Shown here in pieces: positions 57,363 to 64,000 of a stretch of 64,000 nucleotides of DNA. Origin of the DNA: Prochlorococcus sp. AG-347-L02 (GTDB taxonomy: Bacteria > Cyanobacteriota > Cyanobacteriia > PCC-6307 > Cyanobiaceae); contig QCCL01000008.1 of the NCBI GenBank assembly GCA_003281255.1, positions 1 to 64,000 on the forward strand, given 5' to 3'. Made by a program: the position numbers and the translations under genes. The notes under the pieces are model-generated. The model searched no databases, was not told the DNA's origin, and saw only the letters and a program-made list of their open reading frames with translations. The first letter of the stretch is position 1; the number at the start of each line of letters is the position of its first letter.

Positions 57363-59771
57363 TTAACTTACATAACGAATTGGAGCTAATCTGGGATCTA
57401 GAATTTTACTTCCTTTATCACCAAATTTGACTGCTAACGATATTTTTTCCCCACTCCCAAAAATATGTATGATTTCACCTTTCCCAAACTTTGAGTGAAT
57501 TAGCTTATCTCCAACTATCCAGCTTTTCCCTTTGCTGGGCCCTGAATATAATTTCCTTACTGCATTTGTTGGTCTGTTAACAAATTCATTTGGATTGTTT
57601 CGATCAACTCTTGTTAAACGATCAAGGTGCCAATCTCTTCTAATTGAAGCACCACCAGTTTGTGGTAATTCGCCATCCATTAAATCTTCAGGTATTTCTG
57701 AAAGAAATATTGAAGGAATTGTTGCTTCACGCATTCCACCCCATAATCTTCTTTCTCTAGCATGACTTAGGAAAACTCTTTCTTTGGCTCTAGTAATACC
57801 TACATAGCATAATCTTCTTTCCTCTTCAAGAAGTGAGGGAGTATCTATTGATCTATGGCTAGGGAAAAGACCTTGTTCTAGTCCAGTGACAAAAACATTT
57901 TGAAATTCTAAACCTTTACTATTGTGCAGAGTCATAAGAGTTACTGAGTTGGGATTATTTTTCTTCGTATCATTATCAGTTGTTAAGGCTGCTGTAGAAA
58001 GAAATCCCTCTACATCTCCACTTTCTGTTTCTTCTTCATATTGAGTAGCTGCATTAATTAGTTCTTGTAAGTTATTTCTTCTATCTTCAGATTCTTCAGT
58101 CCCACTAGATAGAAGGTCACTTAAATAACCGCTTTTTTCTAAGATTAGTTGTAATAGTTGAGCAGGCCCTGAATTTTCTAGATAACACAGTAGATCATTC
58201 ATAACTTCAGTAAATTTATTAATTCCTTTTGATGATCGGCCTATTGTTTCTTCAAGACTTTGCTTATCATTAAGAACCTCCCATAATGGGATATTTAACC
58301 TATTAGATAGTTCATTAAGTTTTTGAATAGTAGTCTTACCAATCCCTCTTCTGGGAACATTTATGATGCGTAAAAGACTAACGTTATCTGATGAATTAAC
58401 TAGAACTTTCAAATATGCTATGGCATCTTTAATTTCCCTTCTATCATAAAAACGCAATCCTCCAAAAATTGTATAAGGAATGCGCCACCTTACAAGAGAT
58501 TCTTCTAGTACTCTTGACTGAGCTCTGGTTCGATATAAAATTGCAAAATTTCTCCAAATTGGTTCCTGATTATAATTGTTTAGTGATTTAATTTTATTGG
58601 TAATTGCTTCTGCCTCCGAAATTTCATCATCACAGCTGAGTAACGTTAAAAGTTCCCCTTTTTCTTTAGTAGCCTTTAAAACTTTCTCAATTCTTTCAGA
58701 GTTGTTTTCAATTAGTGAATTTGCAGCATCAAGGATATTAGAAGATGACCTATAATTTTCTTCTAATTTAATTAAAGATGATTTTGTATCGTCGTTGATT
58801 GAAGTTTTAAAATCTTCTTGAAAGCCAATTAAAATTCTGAAGTCAGCTGCTCTGAAACTATAAATACTTTGATCAGCATCCCCAACTACAAAAATTGACC
58901 GATCTTCCCAACTAAAGAATTTTTTTGGTTCAGTATTTCCAGTAGTAATTAATTTTATAAGTTCATATTGTGTCCTATTTGTATCTTGATATTCGTCAAC
59001 CAAAATATGTTTAAATCTTTTGTGCCAGTAATCTCTGACTATATCATTTTGCCTCAATAAGAAAACGGGCAAAAGTAGAAGATCATCAAAGTCTAAAGAA
59101 TTATTTTTTGAAAGCGAAATTCTATATCTCTTATAGGCTTCTGCAACTGTTTTATCAAAATTATTATCTGCTTTTTCTAGAAGATCATTCGAAGTTAGGC
59201 ATTGATTTTTAGCGTTACTTATTAATCTTTTAATCTTTTTGGGATCATATCTTTTAGGGTCAAGATTCATATCTTGACTGATAATTTCTTTGACTAATGT
59301 TTGGGAATCTGTTTCATCGTAAATTGAAAATTGCCTTGTCCATTTTAGCCCTTCTGGATCAGTATATTTTTCAATATCGTATCTCAGAAGTCTTGAAAAT
59401 AAAGAATGGAAAGTGCCGATCCAAAGGTTCTGAAGCCTCTCTTGGTGAACGTTTGTTCTTAATTGATTTTGATCAATTTCTTTGAGAGTTGTCCAAGGTT
59501 GACCAAATTGATTTAAAGCTAATTCTTGGGCTAGAAGAACCTCTAATCTTGCTTTCATTTCTTTAGCAGCTTTGTTAGTAAAAGTGACTGCAAGAATGTT
59601 ATAAGGATCTATAGAGTTATTTTCAATAAGATTTGCAATTCTGTGCGTAAGAGCCTTAGTTTTTCCGCTACCTGCACCTGCCACAACTAATAGTGGCCCA
59701 TAAACATGTTTTACTGCTTGAAGTTGCTCATTATTTAAAGATTTAAAAAGAAAATTGTTGGTTTGAGGCAC
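57363..59771 (-). CDS. pcrA: UvrD/PcrA-type superfamily I DNA helicase
   Basis: The 802 residues carry all SF1A motifs: Q-motif LNNEQLQAV, Walker A GAGSGKTKAL (about 33-42), TFTNKAAKEM, FDDLLLLP, VDEYQDTNRTQ, VVGDADQSIYSFRAA, LEENYRSS, LMTLHNSKGLEF and CYVGITRAKERV. A C-terminal KGEIIHIFGSG tail matches PcrA/UvrD interaction modules. It unwinds 3' to 5' in repair and restart. The name uvrD or pcrA is interchangeable in cyanobacteria. cca follows by five bases. Confidence 0.95.
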   Translation of the reverse strand: MPQTNNFLFKSLNNEQLQAVKHVYGPLLVVAGAGSGKTKALTHRIANLIENNSIDPYNILAVTFTNKAAKEMKARLEVLLAQELALNQFGQPWTTLKEIDQNQLRTNVHQERLQNLWIGTFHSLFSRLLRYDIEKYTDPEGLKWTRQFSIYDETDSQTLVKEIISQDMNLDPKRYDPKKIKRLISNAKNQCLTSNDLLEKADNNFDKTVAEAYKRYRISLSKNNSLDFDDLLLLPVFLLRQNDIVRDYWHKRFKHILVDEYQDTNRTQYELIKLITTGNTEPKKFFSWEDRSIFVVGDADQSIYSFRAADFRILIGFQEDFKTSINDDTKSSLIKLEENYRSSSNILDAANSLIENNSERIEKVLKATKEKGELLTLLSCDDEISEAEAITNKIKSLNNYNQEPIWRNFAILYRTRAQSRVLEESLVRWRIPYTIFGGLRFYDRREIKDAIAYLKVLVNSSDNVSLLRIINVPRRGIGKTTIQKLNELSNRLNIPLWEVLNDKQSLEETIGRSSKGINKFTEVMNDLLCYLENSGPAQLLQLILEKSGYLSDLLSSGTEESEDRRNNLQELINAATQYEEETESGDVEGFLSTAALTTDNDTKKNNPNSVTLMTLHNSKGLEFQNVFVTGLEQGLFPSHRSIDTPSLLEEERRLCYVGITRAKERVFLSHARERRLWGGMREATIPSIFLSEIPEDLMDGELPQTGGASIRRDWHLDRLTRVDRNNPNEFVNRPTNAVRKLYSGPSKGKSWIVGDKLIHSKFGKGEIIHIFGSGEKISLAVKFGDKGSKILDPRLAPIRYVS

Positions 59772-59793
59772 TTTTGGAAGGGTTTTTCAAAAA

Positions 59794-60000
59794 TTAGACT
59801 TTACTATGAGCTTCAGATTCTTTTTCCAGGTCTTCTAACGCTTTTTTTAAATTTATAAGTTCATTATTGTTGTTAATTATTTCTTCAAATTTATTTTGAG
59901 GCATTCTTAATTTAATACTTCGGTCAAGAATTTCTTTTTCCAATCTCTTTTTATATGAGGAAATAAGTTTCTTTGATAATTTTAAATCTAGTTGATCCAA
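59794..60000 (-). CDS. Small helical protein of unknown function
   Basis: This 68-residue ORF is rich in Lys, Leu, Glu and Asn, and predicts two long helices: about 5-32 and 36-63, the second with heptad-like Leu/Ile spacing. There is no signal or membrane segment. It lies 22 bases upstream of the helicase start on the same strand, so it could be cotranscribed. Codon and residue use fit a real gene, but no family is recognised, so expression is not certain. Confidence 0.55.
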   Translation of the reverse strand: MDQLDLKLSKKLISSYKKRLEKEILDRSIKLRMPQNKFEEIINNNNELINLKKALEDLEKESEAHSKV

Positions 60001-60116
60001 AACTTTATTAAAGGAGTTGTTTTATATTAGCGGAAAAAAATTTTTTATTTGAATTATTTCAACTATCACTTTGGAATAAAGTTATTAATTAAGAAGCGTT
60101 GCGTTAATTTTGAAAT

Positions 60117-60151
60117 TGTATTGTTTTTATTAGCTTTGTACTATTCTAAGA
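60117..60151 (+). promoter_or_regulatory. Candidate cpeB promoter
   Basis: TTGTAT (60117-60122) and TACTAT (60139-60144), separated by 16 bases, resemble a sigma-70 pair and predict a start near 60151, about 30 bases before the cpeB ATG. AT-rich DNA makes such matches common, so this is a candidate only. Confidence 0.35.
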
Positions 60152-60180
60152 TTTGAACTTTAAATTTTTTTATTTCAGGA

Positions 60181-60693
60181 ATGTCAGTTTCAAAGAATAA
60201 TCAACTAATGTCCTCAGAAATGAAATTAAATGATTTAGAAAATATAAAAGAATTTATAAATAGTGCAAACTCAAGATTAGATTCAATAACCTCAATAACT
60301 AATAATTCGCATGCGATTGCAGCAGACGCTGTAACAGCTATGATTTGCGAAAATCAAGATTCAGTTAATTCAAAAATATCTTTAAATACAACTAACAAGA
60401 TGTCCGTTTGTCTAAGAGATGGAGAAATAATCCTAAGGATTGTTGCTTATCTTTTAATTTCTAATGACCAATCAGTTTTAGAAAAAAGTTGTTTGAGGGA
60501 TCTTAAAAATACTTATCTTGCTCTTGGGGTGCCTTTAAGAAATGCAAGAAGGGTTATTGAATTAATGCGAGATGCAACAATCTCTGATTTAAATTCTACA
60601 GTTAATAATATGCAGGGAGATAAAGGCTTCCTTCCTGATTTAATTTCAGAAACAGAGTTTCAATTTGAAAGGATAATTAATCTTTTAAACTAG
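60181..60693 (+). CDS. cpeB: Reduced phycoerythrin beta subunit
   Basis: The 170-residue globin-fold protein matches phycoerythrin beta at [21 protein letters not shown] (Cys56) and [13 protein letters not shown], where Cys77 corresponds to Cys82, the main phycobilin site. The first cysteine of the doubly linked pair (Cys50 in normal PE) is replaced in NNSHAIAAD, and the C-terminal bilin Cys is missing. Only one chromophore, at Cys77, is likely. No cpeA is nearby. High-light Prochlorococcus is known to keep such a single beta subunit, probably as a light sensor or minor pigment. It overlaps cpeS by 17 bases. Confidence 0.92.
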   Translation: MSVSKNNQLMSSEMKLNDLENIKEFINSANSRLDSITSITNNSHAIAADAVTAMICENQDSVNSKISLNTTNKMSVCLRDGEIILRIVAYLLISNDQSVLEKSCLRDLKNTYLALGVPLRNARRVIELMRDATISDLNSTVNNMQGDKGFLPDLISETEFQFERIINLLN

Positions 60694-61228
60694 CTAAATT
60701 TCTTATTTCAGAAGTATGGGAAGTCTGAATTACTGAGTCATTTTCAAGATTTCTAATAGTAGAAAATCTGGATCTTATGTGAGTGGATAAAAAGGAAATT
60801 CTTTCTTCAGAAAATGTTGATTTGTAAAAAGTTTTAATGTTTAAATTATTTTGTTCATCAAAGAAATAATTTGATGATGAAATAAAAGATTCTGTATAAC
60901 CTTTGTTTCGTAAAACAATTCCTGAATTTTCATCCTTGGGTAAAAATATCAAAATTGTTTCGTCTTCCTCACTGATATCATCATCTTCCCAATCACTAAT
61001 AGCTTGCCATTTTATAGAAATGGCTATGCTCTTTAGGTTTAAACTTAATTTGTAATTTTTAAAAATTTCAATAACTTTTTTATTTTTCGGGTTGATATGT
61101 TTTATATATATTTTACTAGTTGAGTTTTCAAATTCCTGAAAAGCCAGTGTATGAGTGCTTCTTATGGATTTCCACTCTCCTACACTTTTATCAATAAATT
61201 GATTAATTGTTGTTAGATTCTTCGTCAA
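60677..61228 (-). CDS. cpeS: CpeS/CpcS-type phycobiliprotein lyase
   Basis: This 183-residue lipocalin-fold protein begins [27 protein letters not shown], the family's ligand-binding start. CpeS lyases attach phycobilin at Cys82 of beta subunits, the one site kept in the adjacent cpeB, so gene pairing and chemistry agree. The MED4 homologue has been shown to load phycoerythrobilin onto its CpeB. The start codon lies inside the small ORF at 61203-61382, overlapping by 26 bases. Confidence 0.9.
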   Translation of the reverse strand: MTKNLTTINQFIDKSVGEWKSIRSTHTLAFQEFENSTSKIYIKHINPKNKKVIEIFKNYKLSLNLKSIAISIKWQAISDWEDDDISEEDETILIFLPKDENSGIVLRNKGYTESFISSSNYFFDEQNNLNIKTFYKSTFSEERISFLSTHIRSRFSTIRNLENDSVIQTSHTSEIRNLASLKD

Positions 61229-61382
61229 GTTTATCTTCTGCAGAATGATTTTCTGCTTTTTGAATCATTCGTACCATTGAATCCACCATTAATCTCTTTG
61301 CAGAAGTTACTTTTAATCCAGAAGGTGTGGTTGATATTTGTTCTCCAGGGCGATCATATGAAGTTGGTCTAAATGGAGTCAT
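61203..61382 (-). CDS. 59-residue hypothetical protein upstream of and overlapping cpeS
   Basis: The ORF starts ATG at 61382 and ends TAA at 61203-61205. It encodes [19 protein letters not shown], then a helix [18 protein letters not shown] and an acidic, Asn-rich tail. It is too short for most ORF callers and overlaps the cpeS start by 26 bases in another frame, a pattern suggesting translational coupling. The composed, non-random N-terminus (Pro, Tyr, Arg) supports a real protein. I do not know a family; a phycoerythrin-linked role is guessed from position only. Confidence 0.6.
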   Translation of the reverse strand: MTPFRPTSYDRPGEQISTTPSGLKVTSAKRLMVDSMVRMIQKAENHSAEDKLDEESNNN

Positions 61383-61478
61383 CTAAGAACTATAAAAATT
61401 AATCGATTTCTATTCTTGCATGAATTCTTATTCATATAGTTTTTGTTTGCAAAAATGTCATATCTCTCTTCTTTTTAG

Positions 61479-61500
61479 AACAGAATTTTTAACTGTTTTT
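61479..61500 (+). terminator. Weak hairpin with T-run between cpeS cluster and DedA-like gene
   Basis: AACAG (61479-61483) and CTGTT (61493-61497) enclose a 9-base loop and are followed on the plus strand by T residues. No plus-strand gene ends here, so it may mark the 3' end of an antisense RNA, or be a weak two-way terminator for the gene at 61501-62136. Support is low. Confidence 0.25.
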
Positions 61501-62136
61501 TTATTTAGGCATTTTATTTTTTGCTAATCCTGAAAGAGTCGCTAAAGCAAACATTCCCAATAAAGCAATTCCTAAAAATAATCCTGCTCCCTGGCTAACT
61601 CCAGCTCCCACTGCTACAAGTATAGAGTCACTGATTAAAAGACTTATTAATAATGCTGGAGTAAATATTTTCCAGCGAGTACCTCCAATACCAATTGCGT
61701 AGCTTAGAAAATCAAAAAGGCCAGTCATTAGTAATCCAGTCATAAGAAAGAAATTTTCTTCTAGTTGGTTCTGATTAAAACTTTCAATCTTTTGCATTGC
61801 TTTCGGGCCTACTAAATTACGTACAGGAACCCGACCATAATTTCTCGCAATAAAGAAAGCAGCTTGGCAAAAAACGATATCAGAAAAGATAATTGTCATG
61901 TAACCTTTTTGAAATCCTAGTAGTGAACCAGCTAGTAGAGAATAAGCTGAACTTGGAAGGGCAGGTAAAATAATACTCACTCCTCTAAGTATAAATATTC
62001 CAAAAGGAGCCCAAATACCCATACCTTCTATTTTGTTCCTTAGAGGTTCAATCCCATAATTTTGGATTAAATAAATCAATACAACAAATATTGCAATGAA
62101 AAAAACTACTGAGAGAAATTTCTGTATTTTATTCAT
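61501..62136 (-). CDS. TVP38/TMEM64 (VTT domain) membrane protein
   Basis: The 211 residues have about five membrane helices and the VTT/DedA-like core: FILRGVSIILPALPSSAYSLLAGSLLGF (about 48-75) with the Pro-rich re-entrant loop, then QAAFFIARNYGR. These proteins act in lipid scrambling or membrane homeostasis; the specific role is not known. It stands alone, with the hypothetical exported protein divergent 149 bases away. Confidence 0.87.
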   Translation of the reverse strand: MNKIQKFLSVVFFIAIFVVLIYLIQNYGIEPLRNKIEGMGIWAPFGIFILRGVSIILPALPSSAYSLLAGSLLGFQKGYMTIIFSDIVFCQAAFFIARNYGRVPVRNLVGPKAMQKIESFNQNQLEENFFLMTGLLMTGLFDFLSYAIGIGGTRWKIFTPALLISLLISDSILVAVGAGVSQGAGLFLGIALLGMFALATLSGLAKNKMPK

Positions 62137-62284
62137 TATTTTTCTAATAAATTTATTGGAAGTAAATTCTTAATTTTAATATTTGATTCTATCTATAATA
62201 GAAATACTAATCAATAAAAATTTTTACAAATTTTTAATCTTATATTTCCTCCTAACAAAAGATTTTTGTATTTTATAAGTAGCC

Positions 62285-62704
62285 ATGATTGATTCTAATA
62301 ATAAAGTCAATTCAATATTTTTTAGAAATATCATTTCTTTCTTTCTTTCGATGATTGTTTCCTTTTGTATTTCAATAAAAAAATCAGATGCTTTGCCTCA
62401 TGAATGGGTTAGTGTCCCTAAAAGTGAATATGGAGAACAGCTATGGGATAGGCAAAGTATAAAAAGGAATGAAGACGGGTCTGTGAGAATATTGAGTAAA
62501 TTTATTCCCAAAACAAAAAGTGAAATTACAAAGGATATTCTTTATACAATGGATATAAATTGTTTTGAAAAATCATTCAGAGACGTTGATGTCTCTGTGG
62601 ATGAAGTAAATAGTAATTTCAATGATTTTGCTGATTGGCAAGATCCAAATGAAGATAAACTAATTTTGGGTGTTATTAGTCAAGTCTGCAGATTGGAAAA
62701 CTAA
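62285..62704 (+). CDS. Exported protein of unknown function
   Basis: The 139-residue protein has an N-terminal hydrophobic segment (about 15-32) ending at SDALPHE, a likely signal peptide cleaved near residue 36. The mature part of about 100 residues has two Cys (about 110 and 135, in DINCFEK and SQVCRLEN) that could form a disulfide. WVSVPKSEYGEQLWDRQSIKRN recalls small surface-adhesin-E-like domains, but the match is weak. It is divergent from the VTT protein. Confidence 0.6.
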   Translation: MIDSNNKVNSIFFRNIISFFLSMIVSFCISIKKSDALPHEWVSVPKSEYGEQLWDRQSIKRNEDGSVRILSKFIPKTKSEITKDILYTMDINCFEKSFRDVDVSVDEVNSNFNDFADWQDPNEDKLILGVISQVCRLEN

Positions 62705-62762
62705 AAATTTCAAATTCTAGAAAAAAAAATAAAAATTAAGTTTCTACATTTTTATAAAATAT

Positions 62763-62787
62763 AAAACCCCTTCATAGAAGAGGTTTT
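62763..62787 (-). terminator. Terminator after tRNA-Phe
   Basis: AAAACCTCTTC and GAAGGGGTTTT on the minus strand pair around a three-base loop with one mismatch, followed by TATATTTT. It starts six bases after the tRNA-Phe 3' end. The stem is good and the U-tract is broken by A residues. Confidence 0.7.
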
Positions 62788-62792
62788 AAAGG

Positions 62793-62865
62793 TGCCAGGA
62801 CCCAGATTTGAACTGGGGACACGGCGATTTTCAGTCGCCTGCTCTACCAACTGAGCTATCCCGGC
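62793..62865 (-). tRNA. tRNA-Phe (anticodon GAA)
   Basis: The minus strand folds as GCCGGGA acceptor (with CCTGGC partner and a G-U pair), D-arm GCTC...GAGC, anticodon stem GGCGA/TCGCC around CTGAAAA, and T-arm CCCAG-TTCAAAT-CTGGG. The anticodon is GAA. Discriminator A is typical of tRNA-Phe. CCA is not encoded. Confidence 0.95.
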
Positions 62866-62957
62866 TCCAACCTATATACTCTAAATTAAGATGTGTAGTT
62901 TGTGAAACACTTTTAATTAAAAATCTTATATCTTCATCAAATATCCAAAAAAACCTT

Positions 62958-64000
62958 TTATTTTGAGTTAATTGCTAACAAGGCAGTACCAAATGAAGTA
63001 GTTTTTTTACACGAAACTATTGGTATATTGATAATTTTTTCTCTTATTTTTCTCCACTGAGGGTTTTTTGAACCTCCACCAATAGTAATAATTTTTTTTG
63101 GAAGTGAACCTGTTATTTCGCCTAGCTTTTCCCATCCTTTCAATTCGATCTTTGCTAGACCCTCGAATAATGCATGTAAATAAAGTGAGTCGCTTACAGG
63201 CCTTGGACCAAGTATCGGCTTTAAATTAGAATCATTAATAGGAAATCTCTCTCCTTTACTATTAAGGGGCAAAAGATTTAAAGAAGTGTTTTTCGATGGA
63301 TTTATTTGTCTACTGAGCTCCTTTATTTCTAAATCAGAGAAGAACTGAGACAAAATACCACATCCTGCGTTTGATGCTCCGCCACATATCCAATCGCCAT
63401 TTACTCTATGGTTTGTAATTCCTTGTTTTTTTATAGGGTTATCAATAATTTTCTTAACTACAATAGTTGTTCCTAAAACTGTAAGACCATCTTCTTTACC
63501 TAAACCTGAAGCTATTACACTTGCATTAGAGTCAGTGGTGCCTGAGATTAACATTAATTTCTTATTCAAGTTAAATCTCTCTGCTAAATCAAAATTCACT
63601 TGTCCAATAATTTTTCCACTTTTTATTATTTGAGGTAAGCATTTTCGCCATGAAGTATTGAGATAGCTTTTTGGCCATGATTCTTTTTTTAGATCCCAAC
63701 CAAGTTTTAGATTATTACCTTCTTCTCCATGAGTCCAATCTTTTAAAAACCAACCAGTGATCCAATCAGATTGATGTCGTAAAAGTATATTTGTCCCATA
63801 TTTATCTATTAGTTTTAATGCTTTAGCAAGACTACTGTATGGAGTGCGCAGATAATCTTCTTCAGAAGTTAGTGATTCAAGAAGGATCTTATGTTCATTA
63901 CATGCTTGGTCATAAGATATTGCTTCTCCTATAGGCTCGCCTCGTAAATTTGATGCTGTTAAAGTCCCTGAGGTCCCGGAGATAGCCAATTTATAAAGGT
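62958..64000 (-). CDS. FGGY-family carbohydrate kinase (N-terminus cut by window edge)
   Basis: The frame stays open to the last base of the window, so the true start lies outside; the TTG at 63989 is internal. The visible 346 codons have AISGTSGTLTASN, the second ATPase-fold motif, then ISGTTDSNASVIASGLG, TVLGTTIVVKKI and the C-terminal IGGGSKNPQWRKIRE. FGGY kinases phosphorylate pentoses or glycerol-like sugars; the exact substrate is unknown. The ribulokinase/xylulokinase-like core is complete apart from the first strand. Confidence 0.85.
   Translation of the reverse strand, partial: LYKLAISGTSGTLTASNLRGEPIGEAISYDQACNEHKILLESLTSEEDYLRTPYSSLAKALKLIDKYGTNILLRHQSDWITGWFLKDWTHGEEGNNLKLGWDLKKESWPKSYLNTSWRKCLPQIIKSGKIIGQVNFDLAERFNLNKKLMLISGTTDSNASVIASGLGKEDGLTVLGTTIVVKKIIDNPIKKQGITNHRVNGDWICGGASNAGCGILSQFFSDLEIKELSRQINPSKNTSLNLLPLNSKGERFPINDSNLKPILGPRPVSDSLYLHALFEGLAKIELKGWEKLGEITGSLPKKIITIGGGSKNPQWRKIREKIINIPIVSCKKTTSFGTALLAINSK

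Noticed and set aside
63987-63989. TTG as the start of the FGGY kinase
   Set aside because: The reading frame is open up to the window edge and the family's N-terminal motif is missing, so the start lies outside.
1-64000. Prophage, genomic island or insertion sequence
   Set aside because: No integrase, transposase, terminal repeats or phage structural genes were found; all regions look like core genes.

Overview
This window is most likely a stretch of the core chromosome of a high-light-adapted Prochlorococcus. The base composition is very AT-rich and genes are packed tightly on both strands. Photosystem II genes (psbH, psbN, psbI, psbK, psbE, psbF, psbL, psbJ) sit among housekeeping genes. 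Many proteins look like families known only from cyanobacteria (DUF3084, DUF3146, DUF3155, DUF3181, NtcA, Ycf48, ChlD). A single shrunken phycoerythrin beta gene with its CpeS lyase and no visible alpha partner is typical of high-light Prochlorococcus. I see no insertion sequence, prophage, integrase or CRISPR array, so this does not look like one of the hypervariable islands.

Layout. 1-5.1 kb: tRNA and cell-wall enzymes (trmB, glmM), a membrane thioredoxin, and a dcd/thyX/cobO-like group. 5.2-7.7 kb: ntcA with its own NtcA-type promoter, then a DUF3084/RNase H-fold pair. 7.7-9.1 kb: pth and psbH facing psbN and psbI. 9.1-18.1 kb: an LptD-like outer-membrane protein, leuCD, cinA, glyA, tRNA-Arg and murJ. 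18.1-22.5 kb: sfsA, the NtcA-controlled ammonium transporter amt1 with an unusual leader hairpin and a strong terminator, ispH and a DoxX protein. 22.5-30.9 kb: purH, an esterase, DUF3155, a Hik2-like redox sensor kinase, cobS, tgt-psbK, an oxidoreductase and a CorC-type protein. 30.9-43.6 kb: tRNA-Met, pyrE, a YgfZ-like protein, a RecB-like nuclease, pgm, rdgB, a carotenoid oxygenase, hisB, fabI, an aminotransferase, photolyase, Nudix and folK. 43.6-53 kb: chlD, an MCE/ABC pair, YvcK, ndhCKJ, then rub-ycf48-psbEFLJ. 53-64 kb: mtnP, an oxidoreductase-SelD fusion, CCA transferase, a UvrD/PcrA helicase, cpeB/cpeS with a small ORF, two membrane or exported proteins, tRNA-Phe and a truncated FGGY kinase.

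How the genes fit together. Nitrogen control is visible directly: ntcA and amt1 both carry a GT(A/T)-N8-TAC box 22-23 bases before the same -10 sequence (TAAATT). One-carbon and nucleotide genes (glyA, thyX, dcd, folK, purH, pyrE, rdgB) are scattered. PSII assembly factors (RubA, Ycf48) are co-oriented with cytochrome b559 genes, and the psbE promoter carries phased TTACA repeats resembling an RpaB/HLR1 site.

Most of the window is ordinary core genome. The least explained items are a four-helix structured RNA candidate at about 25129-25206 upstream of the Hik2-like kinase, the U-tailed hairpin at the predicted 5' end of amt1 mRNA, a CobO-like protein that has lost its Walker A loop, and an unlisted 59-residue ORF overlapping cpeS. 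Intergenic gaps are all under about 300 bases.
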